A stretch of DNA of 49,698 bases from Bacteroidota bacterium (lineage in GTDB: Bacteria > Bacteroidota > Ignavibacteria > UBA10030 > UBA8401), in the NCBI GenBank assembly GCA_008933835.1, contig WBUG01000019.1, forward strand, positions 1 to 49,698, written 5' to 3'. This document shows, piece after piece, positions 14,862 through 23,741 of the stretch (position 1 is the first letter of the stretch; every line of letters begins with the position of its first letter). Position numbers and translations under genes: made by a program. The notes beneath the pieces are model-generated. The model was not told the origin of the DNA. It saw only the letters and a program-made list of their open reading frames with translations, and did no database searches.

Positions 14862-17054
14862 ATGAGAACGCTCGTTCTCCTCCTCGTCTTCATCACCGTC
14901 ACGCACGCGCAGAACGCACCGCTCCCCGCGGTGTGGCGGTTCACCCTCAGCGACAGCGTCCGTTTCATCTCCCCCTCGTACAACGACAAGCATTGGAGCA
15001 CCGTCGCCGTACCGGGGTCGTGGGAGACGCAGACCGCTCCGGACCACGACGGTACGGCGTGGTACCGGACGGAGTTCACCGTCCCTCCGGCGCTGCAGCG
15101 GGGCGACGTCGTGCTCGCGCTCGGTCTCATCGATGACGTCGATTCCACCTGGCTGAACGGGGAACCGCTCGGCGGCATGGGAACGGTCTCGCCGGTGTTC
15201 GAGCCGGCGTGGAACAAACAGCGGGTGTACCGCATCCCCGCGAAGCGACTCCGGAAGAGGAACACGCTCGCCGTGCGCGTCTACGACGGCGGCGGTCCGG
15301 GAGGCATCGTCGGCGGCGTGCTCGGTCTCTACAACGACGCCTCCTACAAGGAAGCGTTCTTCATCGGTCCCGCGCCGAAGCGCTCGTACACGAAACTGAC
15401 CACGACCAACGGCCTCATCGCCGCCGTGTACGACGATGTGAGCGACCGCATCGTTTCGGTGTCGCCGCACATCTTCCAGGCGTACGATTCCGCCCGATTC
15501 GTCCGTCCCTTCGCGTACGGCATCCGTCCGGAGGTGACGGAGCGGCCGCGCTCCGTGCGGTACGATTCGAACACGCACGTCATCGCTGTCCGCTACCCGC
15601 GCTTCACGATGCGGTACTTCGCCCCTTTCACCACGGGCGAAAAGGTGTTCGTCGCGGCCGCCGAGGGACCGGAGAAGGTCCTCCGCGCCCTCACCATGGA
15701 GGCGCACGAGGGGACCGGTACGCTCCTCCGCGCCGAAGCGAAGCGTCCGGGCGAACGGTACTTCCTCTTCTCCTTCAATGATCCGCTCCACCGCAACGAC
15801 GAGGTCATCGCCCGGGCCGCCGAACGCATCGCGGAGTCTCCCTCCTCGTTGTCCCGTTCCGAGATCGCCTGGATGCGGAGGGTCATCGCGCAGGCGCGCA
15901 TCCCGTCCGGCGTCTCGGCGGAGGAGCGGAACACCGCCGAGCAGTCCGTGAGCGTGCTGACGATGGCGCAGGTGGGACCGAACGAGGTCTTCCCGCACGC
16001 ACCGGGCCAGATCCTCGCCTCCCTTCCCCCCGGCGTCTGGAACATCGCGTGGGTGCGCGACGGCTGTTATGCGGTGACGGCGCTGGCGCGGATGGGACTC
16101 TTCGATGCGGCGAAGCGGGGACTCACGTTCATGCTCTCCGCCCCTTCCAACCATTATCAAGAGTTCATGCACACGGACGGACGGGACCACGGCGTCGGGG
16201 CCGATTACCAGATCTCCGTCTGCCGGTACTTCGGCAGCGGGAAGGAAGAATCGGACTTCAACGAGAACGGGCCGAACATCGAGATCGACGGCTTCGGTCT
16301 CTTCCTCAGCAGCGTCGCCGCGTACGTGCGGGAGAGCGGCGACACGGCGTTCGTCCGCGAGCACCGCGAGATCCTGACGAAGCGCATCGCCGATCCCATC
16401 CTCCGTTCCATCGCTCCGAACGGACTCATCCGCCGCGAATCGGGACCGTGGGAGCGGCATCTGCCCGGAGAACAGTACTCGTACACCGCCGCCGCCTGCG
16501 CGGCGGGACTGCTGGACATCGCTCCGCTGCTGCGCGCGGCCGGCGTCGAGGCCGGACCGTACCTCGCGGGAGCCGCGACGCTGCAGAACGGCATCCGCAC
16601 CGTGCTCGTGGACGCCACCGGCGCGGTGATGGGGCGGGCGGGAGCTCCCGCCGACCACAAGGAGTACCGTGACGGGGGCTCGTACGAGGTGTTCGCCTCC
16701 GGCGCCATCGTCGACACGGCGCTCTTCCGTTCGCACATGGCGGCGTTCGAGCCGGTGCTTCGGGTCCCCGATCCGCAACGAGGTTACATCCGCATCAAGA
16801 GTCCGGACTGGTACGAATGCCAGGAGTGGATCTTCCTGGACATGCGCATCGCCACGGCGCACGTACGGTACGGCGAGCCGGCGAAGGCGAAGCATCTGCT
16901 GGACTGGGTGACCGCACAGGCCCGCTTCAACTACCATCTGATCCCGGAGATGTACGGTTACGAACAGGCGACGTACGAAGGGGCCATTCCGATGGTGGGG
17001 TTCGGCGCCGGCGCATACCTCATCGCACTGACCGACCTGTACCGGAGCCGCTGA
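14862..17054 (+). CDS. Secreted glycoside hydrolase: GH2-like sugar-binding domain plus GH15-like catalytic domain
   Basis: 730 residues with a signal peptide (MRTLVLLLVFITVTHA). Residues 20-170 resemble the GH2 N-terminal jelly roll (TVAVPGSWETQ, WYRTEFTVPP, WLNGEPLGGMG). From about 330 comes an (alpha/alpha)6 barrel like bacterial glucoamylases: NIAWVRDGCYAVTAL with Trp397 and Asp400, GPWERH with Glu531 as probable general acid, and IPEMYGYEQATYEG with Glu696 as probable base. It should cleave alpha-glucans or related oligosaccharides in the periplasm or outside. The jelly-roll/GH15 pairing is uncommon. A glycogen synthase lies downstream. The exact bond specificity is uncertain. Confidence 0.82.
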   Translation: MRTLVLLLVFITVTHAQNAPLPAVWRFTLSDSVRFISPSYNDKHWSTVAVPGSWETQTAPDHDGTAWYRTEFTVPPALQRGDVVLALGLIDDVDSTWLNGEPLGGMGTVSPVFEPAWNKQRVYRIPAKRLRKRNTLAVRVYDGGGPGGIVGGVLGLYNDASYKEAFFIGPAPKRSYTKLTTTNGLIAAVYDDVSDRIVSVSPHIFQAYDSARFVRPFAYGIRPEVTERPRSVRYDSNTHVIAVRYPRFTMRYFAPFTTGEKVFVAAAEGPEKVLRALTMEAHEGTGTLLRAEAKRPGERYFLFSFNDPLHRNDEVIARAAERIAESPSSLSRSEIAWMRRVIAQARIPSGVSAEERNTAEQSVSVLTMAQVGPNEVFPHAPGQILASLPPGVWNIAWVRDGCYAVTALARMGLFDAAKRGLTFMLSAPSNHYQEFMHTDGRDHGVGADYQISVCRYFGSGKEESDFNENGPNIEIDGFGLFLSSVAAYVRESGDTAFVREHREILTKRIADPILRSIAPNGLIRRESGPWERHLPGEQYSYTAAACAAGLLDIAPLLRAAGVEAGPYLAGAATLQNGIRTVLVDATGAVMGRAGAPADHKEYRDGGSYEVFASGAIVDTALFRSHMAAFEPVLRVPDPQRGYIRIKSPDWYECQEWIFLDMRIATAHVRYGEPAKAKHLLDWVTAQARFNYHLIPEMYGYEQATYEGAIPMVGFGAGAYLIALTDLYRSR

Positions 17055-17198
17055 ACCGCGCCCGTGACGCCTGTTGCGTTTTGGCGGAATGTTCGGTACC
17101 GTTGAGTGTAATTCAGGGGGGATAGGCATCACACCGGCCGTCCTGCTTCGCCTCGCGAAACCTTGCGGACACGCGTTCCATCCCGTTCCGCCCATCCA

Positions 17199-19223
17199 AT
17201 GATGCGGCTCCTGCTGTTGCACATACTCCTCATCCTTCCGGCGGCGGGGGCGCCTCCGGAACCGGTGAAGACCGGCGCGTTCCATGCCGCCGTGACCGTC
17301 GACCCCCGCACGGGGGAGATCGCCGGCACGGTGCGGACGTGGCTGACGGTGCTCGGCGATTCGGCGAGCGCCCTCCGCTTCACCGTTCCCGCTTCGTACG
17401 ACATCGAGGCGGTGCGCGACATCGACGAGGACCGGTTCCCGTACCGGCGCACCGGCACCGCATCGGGCCGCGCGGAGTACACGGTGACGCTCCCGTCGTT
17501 CCGGTACCGCGGCGATTCCCTCTTCCTCTCGGTGGAGTTCGAAGCGGCGCTCGACTCGTCGTCGCATCTCCGTTCGTTCATCAATCCCCGCGAGTTCATC
17601 CTGCTCAACGCCGCACCCGACGGGTGGCTCCCCTCCTTCGGTGCACGCACCGCGGACACGGCGTCGCTCCTCCTTTCGGTCGACGGACCGCACCGGGTGA
17701 TGGCGGGGACGCCGGCGGACACCGTCACGGACGACGAAGGGAGCCGTCGGCACCGGTTCGCCGCCGCGGGTCCGGTGCCGCTCTCCGAGTTCTTCTCCCT
17801 CTGCGGTTCGATGCTCCTTTCCGAGCGGAGCGTCACCGCCCACGACCCGCCGGTGACGGTGACGCTGCTCGCCGACACGTCGCGGCTCGATGCGCGGTAC
17901 GCCGACTCGCTCATCGCGTTCCTTGCGGACGCCGCCTCCTACTACCGACGGCTGAGCGGCCGCGGCGGTTCGTTCGTGCAGCGCTTCACCGTCATCGGCG
18001 ACGACGACATTCTGCAGGAGCCGTTCCGGACCGGCACGCTGGTCATCGCGCGGAACACTCCGGCCCTCGCGGTGTTCGATACCGCCGCGTTCCGCCGCTC
18101 GACGCGCAATCCCTGGCTGAGCGAGCTCGCACGCCGTTTCCGTCTCGCCTCCGCCGATTCACTGGCGCTGCTCGACGACGGCTGGTCCGGCTATCTTGCC
18201 ACGCGGTACATCCTCCACCGGAACGGCGGCGCCGGCACGGAGCGTCGCGAGCGGCTCGACCTGATGATCAACGCGCTGAGCTTCTACCCCGCCGCGCCGC
18301 TCAGCGCGGGTCGGCGCAACCGCGCGAACGAGAACGAGGTCCTCTCCTACAAAGGACGGTTCCTCTTCCTGATGCTGGAGGACCTGCTCGGACGCGAAGC
18401 GTTCGATTCCGCCGTCACGGCACTGTACGCGCTGGAGTCGCCCGGACCCGCCGACCTGCAGCGGCTGAGCGAGGCATCGTACGGAACGCCGCTGGACCGG
18501 TTCTTCGACCAGTGGCTGAACCGCTCCGGCGCGCCGGAGTATGCGATGCGGTGGTCGCAGACGACCACCCCGCGCGGCCGCACACTGGTGACACTCTCGG
18601 TGGAACAGCGCGGCGACCTCTTCACCGGACCGGTCCGGTTCGTGTACACCGTCGGCGCAAAGCGCATCCCGAAGATGTTCCGTCTCGACCAGCAGCGGCA
18701 GGAGTTCACCTTCGCCGCTCCCGCTCCGGTCCGGAGCGTGGAGCTCGATCCGGACCTGACGCTCCTGCGCTGGCTGCTCGACATCCGCATCCTCGCGCAC
18801 GCGCGGTCGTCCCGTCTCTTCCGTTCGCTCGACCGCGACATCTCCACCGCCGAACGCGAAGCACGGCTGGCGCTCGACCTGGACCCCGCGAACGCCACCG
18901 GTTCCGCCCCCGTCGCCTACTTCAGTCTCGGCAAGCTGGCGGTCATCGAGCGCGACATGGAGCGGGCCAAGGAACACTTCCTGAAGGCGATGCGCTCCGC
19001 CCCGTCGGAAGAGACGGCGCTCTATCCCCTGCTGAGCCTGGTCCGCTACGCCAACGTGCTGGAGATGGAGGGACTCCGTTCCGAAGCGCTGCCGCTGTAC
19101 GAACGGGCCCGCAGCGAAGGACGGAAAGACCCCGCGCTGTTCGCCCCGGTCATCATCGAGGCGGAGAAGTACCTGCGGATCCCTTTCGTTTCGGCGGACG
19201 ACCTGTGGTACGGCACCTACTGA
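17199..19223 (+). CDS. M1-family-like pseudopeptidase with C-terminal TPR-like region, exported
   Basis: 674 residues. The signal peptide MMRLLLLHILLILPAAGA is followed by a beta-rich N-domain as in M1 aminopeptidases and a gluzincin-like middle domain. Where HExxH-x18-E should be, the sequence is SELAR at 308-312 and DDGWSGYL from 326. Both zinc histidines are replaced (Ser308, Arg312), and the third ligand is Asp327 instead of Glu. The helices around it and the GxxxYL block keep the M1 pattern, so this looks like an inactivated relative. About residues 560-670 are TPR-like. Starts at 17199 and 17202 are equivalent. It probably acts as a periplasmic binding or scaffold protein; this is inference. 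Confidence 0.72.
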   Translation: MMRLLLLHILLILPAAGAPPEPVKTGAFHAAVTVDPRTGEIAGTVRTWLTVLGDSASALRFTVPASYDIEAVRDIDEDRFPYRRTGTASGRAEYTVTLPSFRYRGDSLFLSVEFEAALDSSSHLRSFINPREFILLNAAPDGWLPSFGARTADTASLLLSVDGPHRVMAGTPADTVTDDEGSRRHRFAAAGPVPLSEFFSLCGSMLLSERSVTAHDPPVTVTLLADTSRLDARYADSLIAFLADAASYYRRLSGRGGSFVQRFTVIGDDDILQEPFRTGTLVIARNTPALAVFDTAAFRRSTRNPWLSELARRFRLASADSLALLDDGWSGYLATRYILHRNGGAGTERRERLDLMINALSFYPAAPLSAGRRNRANENEVLSYKGRFLFLMLEDLLGREAFDSAVTALYALESPGPADLQRLSEASYGTPLDRFFDQWLNRSGAPEYAMRWSQTTTPRGRTLVTLSVEQRGDLFTGPVRFVYTVGAKRIPKMFRLDQQRQEFTFAAPAPVRSVELDPDLTLLRWLLDIRILAHARSSRLFRSLDRDISTAEREARLALDLDPANATGSAPVAYFSLGKLAVIERDMERAKEHFLKAMRSAPSEETALYPLLSLVRYANVLEMEGLRSEALPLYERARSEGRKDPALFAPVIIEAEKYLRIPFVSADDLWYGTY

Positions 19224-19286
19224 CCCGCGCTTGTCTTTTCACTCCCCCTTTCTGATATTATACGGACCGGACCCGGACCTCCCCCT

Positions 19287-20753
19287 ATGAACATCGCCAT
19301 CGTCGCTTCCGAATGCGCTCCGTACGCCAAGACCGGCGGTCTGGCGGACGTCATCGGCGCCCTCCCGGCGCACCTCGCCTCGCCGGAGGACGACGTCCGC
19401 GTCTTCATCCCGAAGTATTCCACCATCGACGAAACGGCGCACGGCCTGACGTGGCTCGGCGAGTACGGCGAGATCCCGGTGCGGGTCGGCGGACTGGTCC
19501 GCTCCGTCTTCCTGCACCGAGCGACGCTCCCTGGTTCCGCCGTGCCGGTGTTCTTCATCGACTGCCGCGAGTTCTTCCACCGCGGCGCGCTCTATACGAA
19601 CGACTGGGACGAGGACGAACGCTGGATCCTCTTCTCCAAATCGGTCATCGAAGCGATGCAGCGGATGCGCTGGAAGCCGGACATCGTCCACTGCAACGAC
19701 TGGCAGACGGGGCTGATGCCGCTGCTGCTCAAGGACAATTACCGGTGGGACCAGCTGTTCCGGACGACCGGCATCCTCTTCACCATCCACAACATCGGCT
19801 ACCAGGGACGCTTCTCGCCCGACACCACGCACAAGGCGGAGCTGCGGGGCGACCTGTTCTTCCCCGGCGGCCCGCTGGAGTTCAACGGTACGTTCAGCAT
19901 GATGAAGGCGGGGATCCTCTTCGCCGACGCGGTGAGCACGGTGAGCCCCACGTACGCGCGCGAGATCCTCACCGAAGCGTACGGCGCGGGGATGGAGACG
20001 GTGCTGCGGACGCGCGCCCGGCACCTCACCGGCGTGCTCAACGGCATCGATGTGCGCGTGTGGGACCCGGCGTCCGACCGGCATCTTCCGTTCCGGTATT
20101 CGGCGGAGGACCTCACCGGCAAGAACGAGAACAAGCGGTACCTGCTCGCCGAGAGCGGTCTGCCGTACGACGAACGGCGTCCCCTCATCGGCATCATCTC
20201 CCGGCTGGCGGCGCAGAAGGGGTTCGACACGGTGGAAGGGGCGCTGGAGGAGCTGATGGCGCTCGACGCGCAGTGGATCGTGCTCGGCACGGGAGAAGAA
20301 CGGTACGAACGGATGTTCCGCGGACTGGCGGAGCGATACCCGGACCGGGTGCGGACCGTCATCGGATTCGACGACCGGCTGGCGCACCACATCGAAGCGG
20401 GTGCGGACATCTTCGTCATGCCCTCGCACTACGAGCCGTGCGGACTCAATCAGATGTACTCGCTCCGCTACGGCACCGTGCCGGTGGTGCGCAAGACCGG
20501 CGGACTCGCCGACACCGTGTTCGACTGGCACGAGCGCCGCGCCGCGGGCCGGAGCGACGGCAACGGCTTCACCTATAACGACGCGACGCCGTTCGCACTG
20601 ACCCACGCCCTCACCCGCGCGGTGGATTCGTTCCGGCTGCCGGAGGAATGGCGCATCATCCAGCGGAACGGCATGCGGGCGGACCTCTCCTGGCAGCATT
20701 CGGCCGCCGAATACCGCACCCTGTACCGAACAGCGATGGACAACCGAACATGA
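19287..20753 (+). CDS. glgA: Glycogen (starch) synthase, GT5
   Basis: 488 residues. The N-terminal KTGGLADV at 15-22 binds ADP-glucose and is the GT5 signature. HCNDWQTGL, TIHNIGYQGRF, VSTVSPTYAREI and VLNGIDVRVWDP follow. In the C-terminal Rossmann domain, SRLAAQKGFD, PSHYEPCGLNQMYSLRYGT and RKTGGLADTV contain the catalytic Glu and donor-binding residues. It elongates alpha-1,4-glucan in the cytoplasm from ADP- (or UDP-) glucose. Length is normal. The stop overlaps the next gene's start by ATGA. No glgC or glgB is nearby. A GATATTATAC sequence about 28 bases upstream may be the promoter box. Confidence 0.97.
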   Translation: MNIAIVASECAPYAKTGGLADVIGALPAHLASPEDDVRVFIPKYSTIDETAHGLTWLGEYGEIPVRVGGLVRSVFLHRATLPGSAVPVFFIDCREFFHRGALYTNDWDEDERWILFSKSVIEAMQRMRWKPDIVHCNDWQTGLMPLLLKDNYRWDQLFRTTGILFTIHNIGYQGRFSPDTTHKAELRGDLFFPGGPLEFNGTFSMMKAGILFADAVSTVSPTYAREILTEAYGAGMETVLRTRARHLTGVLNGIDVRVWDPASDRHLPFRYSAEDLTGKNENKRYLLAESGLPYDERRPLIGIISRLAAQKGFDTVEGALEELMALDAQWIVLGTGEERYERMFRGLAERYPDRVRTVIGFDDRLAHHIEAGADIFVMPSHYEPCGLNQMYSLRYGTVPVVRKTGGLADTVFDWHERRAAGRSDGNGFTYNDATPFALTHALTRAVDSFRLPEEWRIIQRNGMRADLSWQHSAAEYRTLYRTAMDNRT

Positions 20754-21409
20754 AACCACCACCGCTCCAGCAGCTTCTCGACAACAACGCCGCCTGGTCC
20801 GCCGACATCCAGCGGCGCCATCCGGACTTCTTCGAACGCCTCTCGCGGCAGCAGTCGCCGGAGTACCTCTGGATCGGCTGCTCGGACAGCCGCGTACCGG
20901 CGAACGAGATCGTGAACCTGCTCCCCGGCGAACTGTTCGTCCACCGCAACGTCGCCAACGTGGTGGTGCACACGGACCTGAACTGCCTCTCGGTGATCCA
21001 GTTCGCCGTGGACGTGCTGCGGGTGAAGCACATCATCGTCTGCGGACATTACGGCTGCGGCGGCGTGAAGGCGGCGCTGGAGCGGAAACGGTACGGGCTC
21101 ATCGACAACTGGCTGCGGCACATCCAGGACGTGCATCAGAAGTACGCCCCCATCGTGGACGGCGCGGGAACGCACGAACAGCAGGTGGACCGGCTCTGCG
21201 AACTGAACGTGATCGAACAGGTGCTCAACGTCTGCGAAACGACCGTCATCCAGGACGCCTGGGCGCGCGGCGCGGACCTGAACGTCCACGGCTGGATCTA
21301 CGGCCTGAAGGACGGCATCGTGCGCGACCTGAACGTCACGATGAACGACCCGGCCGACATGCTCCGGGTACACGACAACGCCATCTCGCACGTCCATTCC
21401 AGACCCTGA
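20750..21409 (+). CDS. Beta-class carbonic anhydrase
   Basis: 219 residues. The zinc ligands are Cys44 and the Asp46/Arg48 pair in CSDSR, with His100 and Cys103 in CGHYGCGG. The rest (VHRNVANVV, GWIYGLKDG) matches the E. coli Can/CynT group. It interconverts CO2 and bicarbonate in the cytoplasm. The ATG overlaps the glgA stop by four bases, implying coupled translation. Bicarbonate is also a substrate of Sua5-type enzymes and carboxylases, but no direct partner is next to it. The membrane protein at 21419 follows ten bases after. Confidence 0.96.
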   Translation: MKPPPLQQLLDNNAAWSADIQRRHPDFFERLSRQQSPEYLWIGCSDSRVPANEIVNLLPGELFVHRNVANVVVHTDLNCLSVIQFAVDVLRVKHIIVCGHYGCGGVKAALERKRYGLIDNWLRHIQDVHQKYAPIVDGAGTHEQQVDRLCELNVIEQVLNVCETTVIQDAWARGADLNVHGWIYGLKDGIVRDLNVTMNDPADMLRVHDNAISHVHSRP

Positions 21410-21418
21410 GGACCCTCC

Positions 21419-21964
21419 ATGAGCAGCAATATCTACGCGGCGCTTTCCGAGACCGAGTTCGACCGGCGGCTCACCCCCGAACGGCTGCGAACGATGCAGA
21501 TCATCCAGGGGGCGCTGATGGCAAGCATGGCCTCCATCCTGTTCATCATCGCGGTCCTCTTCACGACGACGCCGGCGTCGGACGCCGCCGACGCCGAAAC
21601 GGTCTCCACCCTCTCGCTGATCGTCACCCTCCTCTCCCTCTCATGCATCCTCGCCTCCGTCATCGTCCCGAAACGCCTCGTCGACGCCTCCCGGCGCACC
21701 GCTTCGCCGGACGACGACCTCTATGCGAAGGCGGTCACCGTGATGCAGACCTCGATGCTCCTGCGGATGGCCATCCTGGAAGGAGCCGGTATGTTCGGTC
21801 TGGCGGTCTGCATCATCGCGGTCACCGGCGGCCTGGCACAGACGGAACCGGTCTGGCTGCTCAACGCCCTTCCGGCCGTCATCATGCTGTCGGCCGGCGC
21901 CCTCACGTTCCCCACACGGACCTCCCTCGCCCTGCGGTTCGTGCGGGAGTTCCGGGAGTCCTGA
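21419..21964 (+). CDS. Integral membrane protein of unknown function
   Basis: 181 residues with four probable membrane helices, at about 30-50, 63-83, 118-138 and 146-166. Between helices 2 and 3 is a charged loop (PKRLVDASRRTASPDDDLYAK). The C-terminus FPTRTSLALRFVREFRES is basic and cytoplasmic by the positive-inside rule. I recognise no family. It lies 10 bases after the carbonic anhydrase and is likely in the same transcript. A role in transport linked to bicarbonate is conceivable but unsupported. Confidence 0.72.
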   Translation: MSSNIYAALSETEFDRRLTPERLRTMQIIQGALMASMASILFIIAVLFTTTPASDAADAETVSTLSLIVTLLSLSCILASVIVPKRLVDASRRTASPDDDLYAKAVTVMQTSMLLRMAILEGAGMFGLAVCIIAVTGGLAQTEPVWLLNALPAVIMLSAGALTFPTRTSLALRFVREFRES

Positions 21965-22034
21965 ACTTCCTCGACAATCGTCTGTTGCTTCTTCCCGCGG
22001 CAATGCCGTGATTGGTGCAACGACCGGAGGACGC

Positions 22035-22538
22035 ATGCGCATCGCCACACTGTTCCTGCTGCTCACCCTCACCGCGGTTCCCGTCACCGCCCAGACCGCC
22101 GCCGATTCGGCGATGTTCGATTTCTGGGTCGGCGAGTGGGACGCCTGGTGGTACGGCAGGGATTCCGTGAAGGAGTTCGGCCGCAACAGCATCACGAAGG
22201 TGCTGGACGGCGCGGCGCTGCACGAAGACTTCTCCATCCACAGCGGCGTGAACAAGGGGTTCAAAGGCCGGAGCCTGTCGGTCATCGACGCGCAGAGCGG
22301 ACGATGGAAGCAGACGTGGGTGGACAATGCGGGAGGGTACATGCCGTTCACGGGGGGCGCGGAAGGGACGGAACGGTACTTCGAGCGGGAGTTCGAGCGG
22401 AACGGGAAGCGGGTGATGCAGAAGATGGTGTTCCGCTCCATCGAGAAGGAGCGGTTCGTGTGGGACTGGACCAGTTCGACGGACGGCGGCGCGACGTGGA
22501 ACACCGTCTGGCGCATCCACTACACACGGCGCCGCTGA
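22035..22538 (+). CDS. Exported DUF1579-like beta-barrel protein
   Basis: 167 residues, signal peptide MRIATLFLLLTLTAVPVTAQ. The mature protein begins with MFDFWVGEWDAWW, the hallmark opening of DUF1579-type and lipocalin-like small barrels, followed by alternating strands with many aromatic residues (RWKQTWVDNAGGYM, ERFVWDWTSSTDGG). CGGAGG precedes the ATG. An earlier ATG at 22008 is less likely because it would bury the signal peptide. The function is unknown; related folds bind small hydrophobic ligands. The opposite-strand gene at 22543 ends five bases later. Confidence 0.78.
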   Translation: MRIATLFLLLTLTAVPVTAQTAADSAMFDFWVGEWDAWWYGRDSVKEFGRNSITKVLDGAALHEDFSIHSGVNKGFKGRSLSVIDAQSGRWKQTWVDNAGGYMPFTGGAEGTERYFEREFERNGKRVMQKMVFRSIEKERFVWDWTSSTDGGATWNTVWRIHYTRRR

Positions 22539-22542
22539 ACGG

Positions 22543-22788
22543 TCACTCCGCCGGGCCGTTCTCCTTCCGCCGCCGGTTCAGGAGGCTCAATGCGAGCGCC
22601 GCCACGGAGGCCCCCGCACCGAACGCGGTGGCGTAGAACGTCGCCACGTCCGCCAGCCGCACGTCCCGCAGGTTCGAGTTGAACACCGTCATCGCCGACA
22701 GCACGACGTTGACGACGGTGGTGAGGATGAAGAACTTCGCTGAACGAGGCATCATATGCAGTTCGATATGATCGGTCCATCGGTTCAT
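22543..22788 (-). CDS. Small membrane protein, two predicted helices
   Basis: 81 residues at most. Hydrophobic segments lie at about 18-38 and 48-70, and the tail RRRKENGPAE is cytoplasmic-like. Three in-frame ATGs at 22788, 22755 and 22752 are possible starts; none has a clear Shine-Dalgarno, and the first lies inside an inverted repeat. The codon pattern and membrane segments support a real gene, but with modest confidence. No homologue is recognised. Confidence 0.5.
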   Translation of the reverse strand: MNRWTDHIELHMMPRSAKFFILTTVVNVVLSAMTVFNSNLRDVRLADVATFYATAFGAGASVAALALSLLNRRRKENGPAE

Positions 22789-22836
22789 TGATCCATTGCA
22801 TCAATGACACAATGATCCGATGAATCAATGATTCAC
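22785..22836. repeat. Cluster of TCATTGA/TCAATGA repeats with an inverted repeat
   Basis: TCATTGAT (22785-22792) and ATCAATGA (22800-22807) form an 8-bp inverted repeat with a 7-base loop. Further TGATCC, AATCAATGATTC and similar units continue to about 22836. The AT-rich tract covers the first possible start codon of the minus-strand gene at 22788 and the 3' end of PhzF. Confidence 0.65.
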
Positions 22837-23741
22837 TGTATCTCCCGTATCGATAACTCCCCTTCTCCCATCATCACCGCGCTCCCGCCCACCCGTACCG
22901 CCGTCGTGGCGCCGTCCTGTTTGTCCGCTTCCAGGTAGAGCGCGCTCGGCCGTCCCATCTCCACCCCCTGTTCCACGTTCCAGCGGAGCGTGCCGCTCCG
23001 GCGGGGGTCCATCGCCGCCAGGTATCCGGCGAAGGCCGCCGCGGCGCTGCCGGTGGCCGGGTCCTCCGGGATCCCGAGCAGCGGCGCGAACATCCGCGCG
23101 CGGAAGTGGAATCCCTCCGCGGCCGCATCGGGCACCGCCACGAACACCTCTTTCAGACCCGTCGTCTCCATCACCGCCGTGTTCGGGCGGAGGCGCGCCA
23201 GCACCGAACGGTCCTTCACCATCACGATGAGGAACGGGAATCCGACCGAGGCGTACCGGACGCGGTATGGTCCATTGAGCAGGTCCGTCCGCTCGATGGA
23301 AAGGAGATGCGCCAGCACGTCGGGGGCCGGCACCACATCGTTGAACGATGGCCGTTCCGCCGCGGTGAGCTGCGCGAACGACGGAACGCCGTTCACCTTC
23401 TTCACCGTCACCGGCACCGGACCGACCCCTTCCTCCAGCACGATGCGTGTCTCGTCCCCCGTGAGCGGGATGAGCCCCGACATCGCGAGCGTCACCGCCG
23501 TGCCGATGGTGGGATGACCGGCGAAGCGGAGCTCGTTCTGCGGAGTGAAGATGCGGACCTGGCGCGTATGCCGCGGGTCGGACGGCGGATAGACGAAGAC
23601 GGTCTCGGAGAAGTTGAACTCTCGCGCGATGCGCTGCAGCAGCGGTTCCGGAACGCCGGAGGCCTCGGGCACGACGGCCAGCTGGTTGCCGCCGAAGGGA
23701 CGGTCGGTGAAGACGTCGCAGAGATGATACCGAACATTCAT
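22833..23741 (-). CDS. PhzF-family isomerase/epimerase
   Basis: 302 residues. CDVFTDRPFGGNQLAVVP, NFSETVFVYPP with the catalytic Glu46, RFAGHPTIGTA and EDPATGSAAAAFAGYL are the PhzF family motifs, in two similar halves. PhzF itself isomerises a phenazine precursor, but most members such as YddE are housekeeping enzymes of unknown substrate. No phenazine genes are present, so a phenazine role is unlikely. Its ATG overlaps the stop of the upstream membrane-protein gene by ATGA. It is cytoplasmic. Confidence 0.93.
   Translation of the reverse strand: MNVRYHLCDVFTDRPFGGNQLAVVPEASGVPEPLLQRIAREFNFSETVFVYPPSDPRHTRQVRIFTPQNELRFAGHPTIGTAVTLAMSGLIPLTGDETRIVLEEGVGPVPVTVKKVNGVPSFAQLTAAERPSFNDVVPAPDVLAHLLSIERTDLLNGPYRVRYASVGFPFLIVMVKDRSVLARLRPNTAVMETTGLKEVFVAVPDAAAEGFHFRARMFAPLLGIPEDPATGSAAAAFAGYLAAMDPRRSGTLRWNVEQGVEMGRPSALYLEADKQDGATTAVRVGGSAVMMGEGELSIREIQ

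Noticed and set aside
14679-17843. A very long open frame on the minus strand opposite the glycosidase and pseudopeptidase genes
   Set aside because: It spans two well-supported plus-strand genes, is dominated by Arg/Gly/Ala/Val from antisense reading of GC-rich codons, and has no domain or ribosome site. Similar antisense frames across the window were dropped for the same reason.
22833-23741. Phenazine biosynthesis locus
   Set aside because: Only a PhzF-family gene is present. No other phz genes lie nearby, and most PhzF relatives are unrelated to phenazines.
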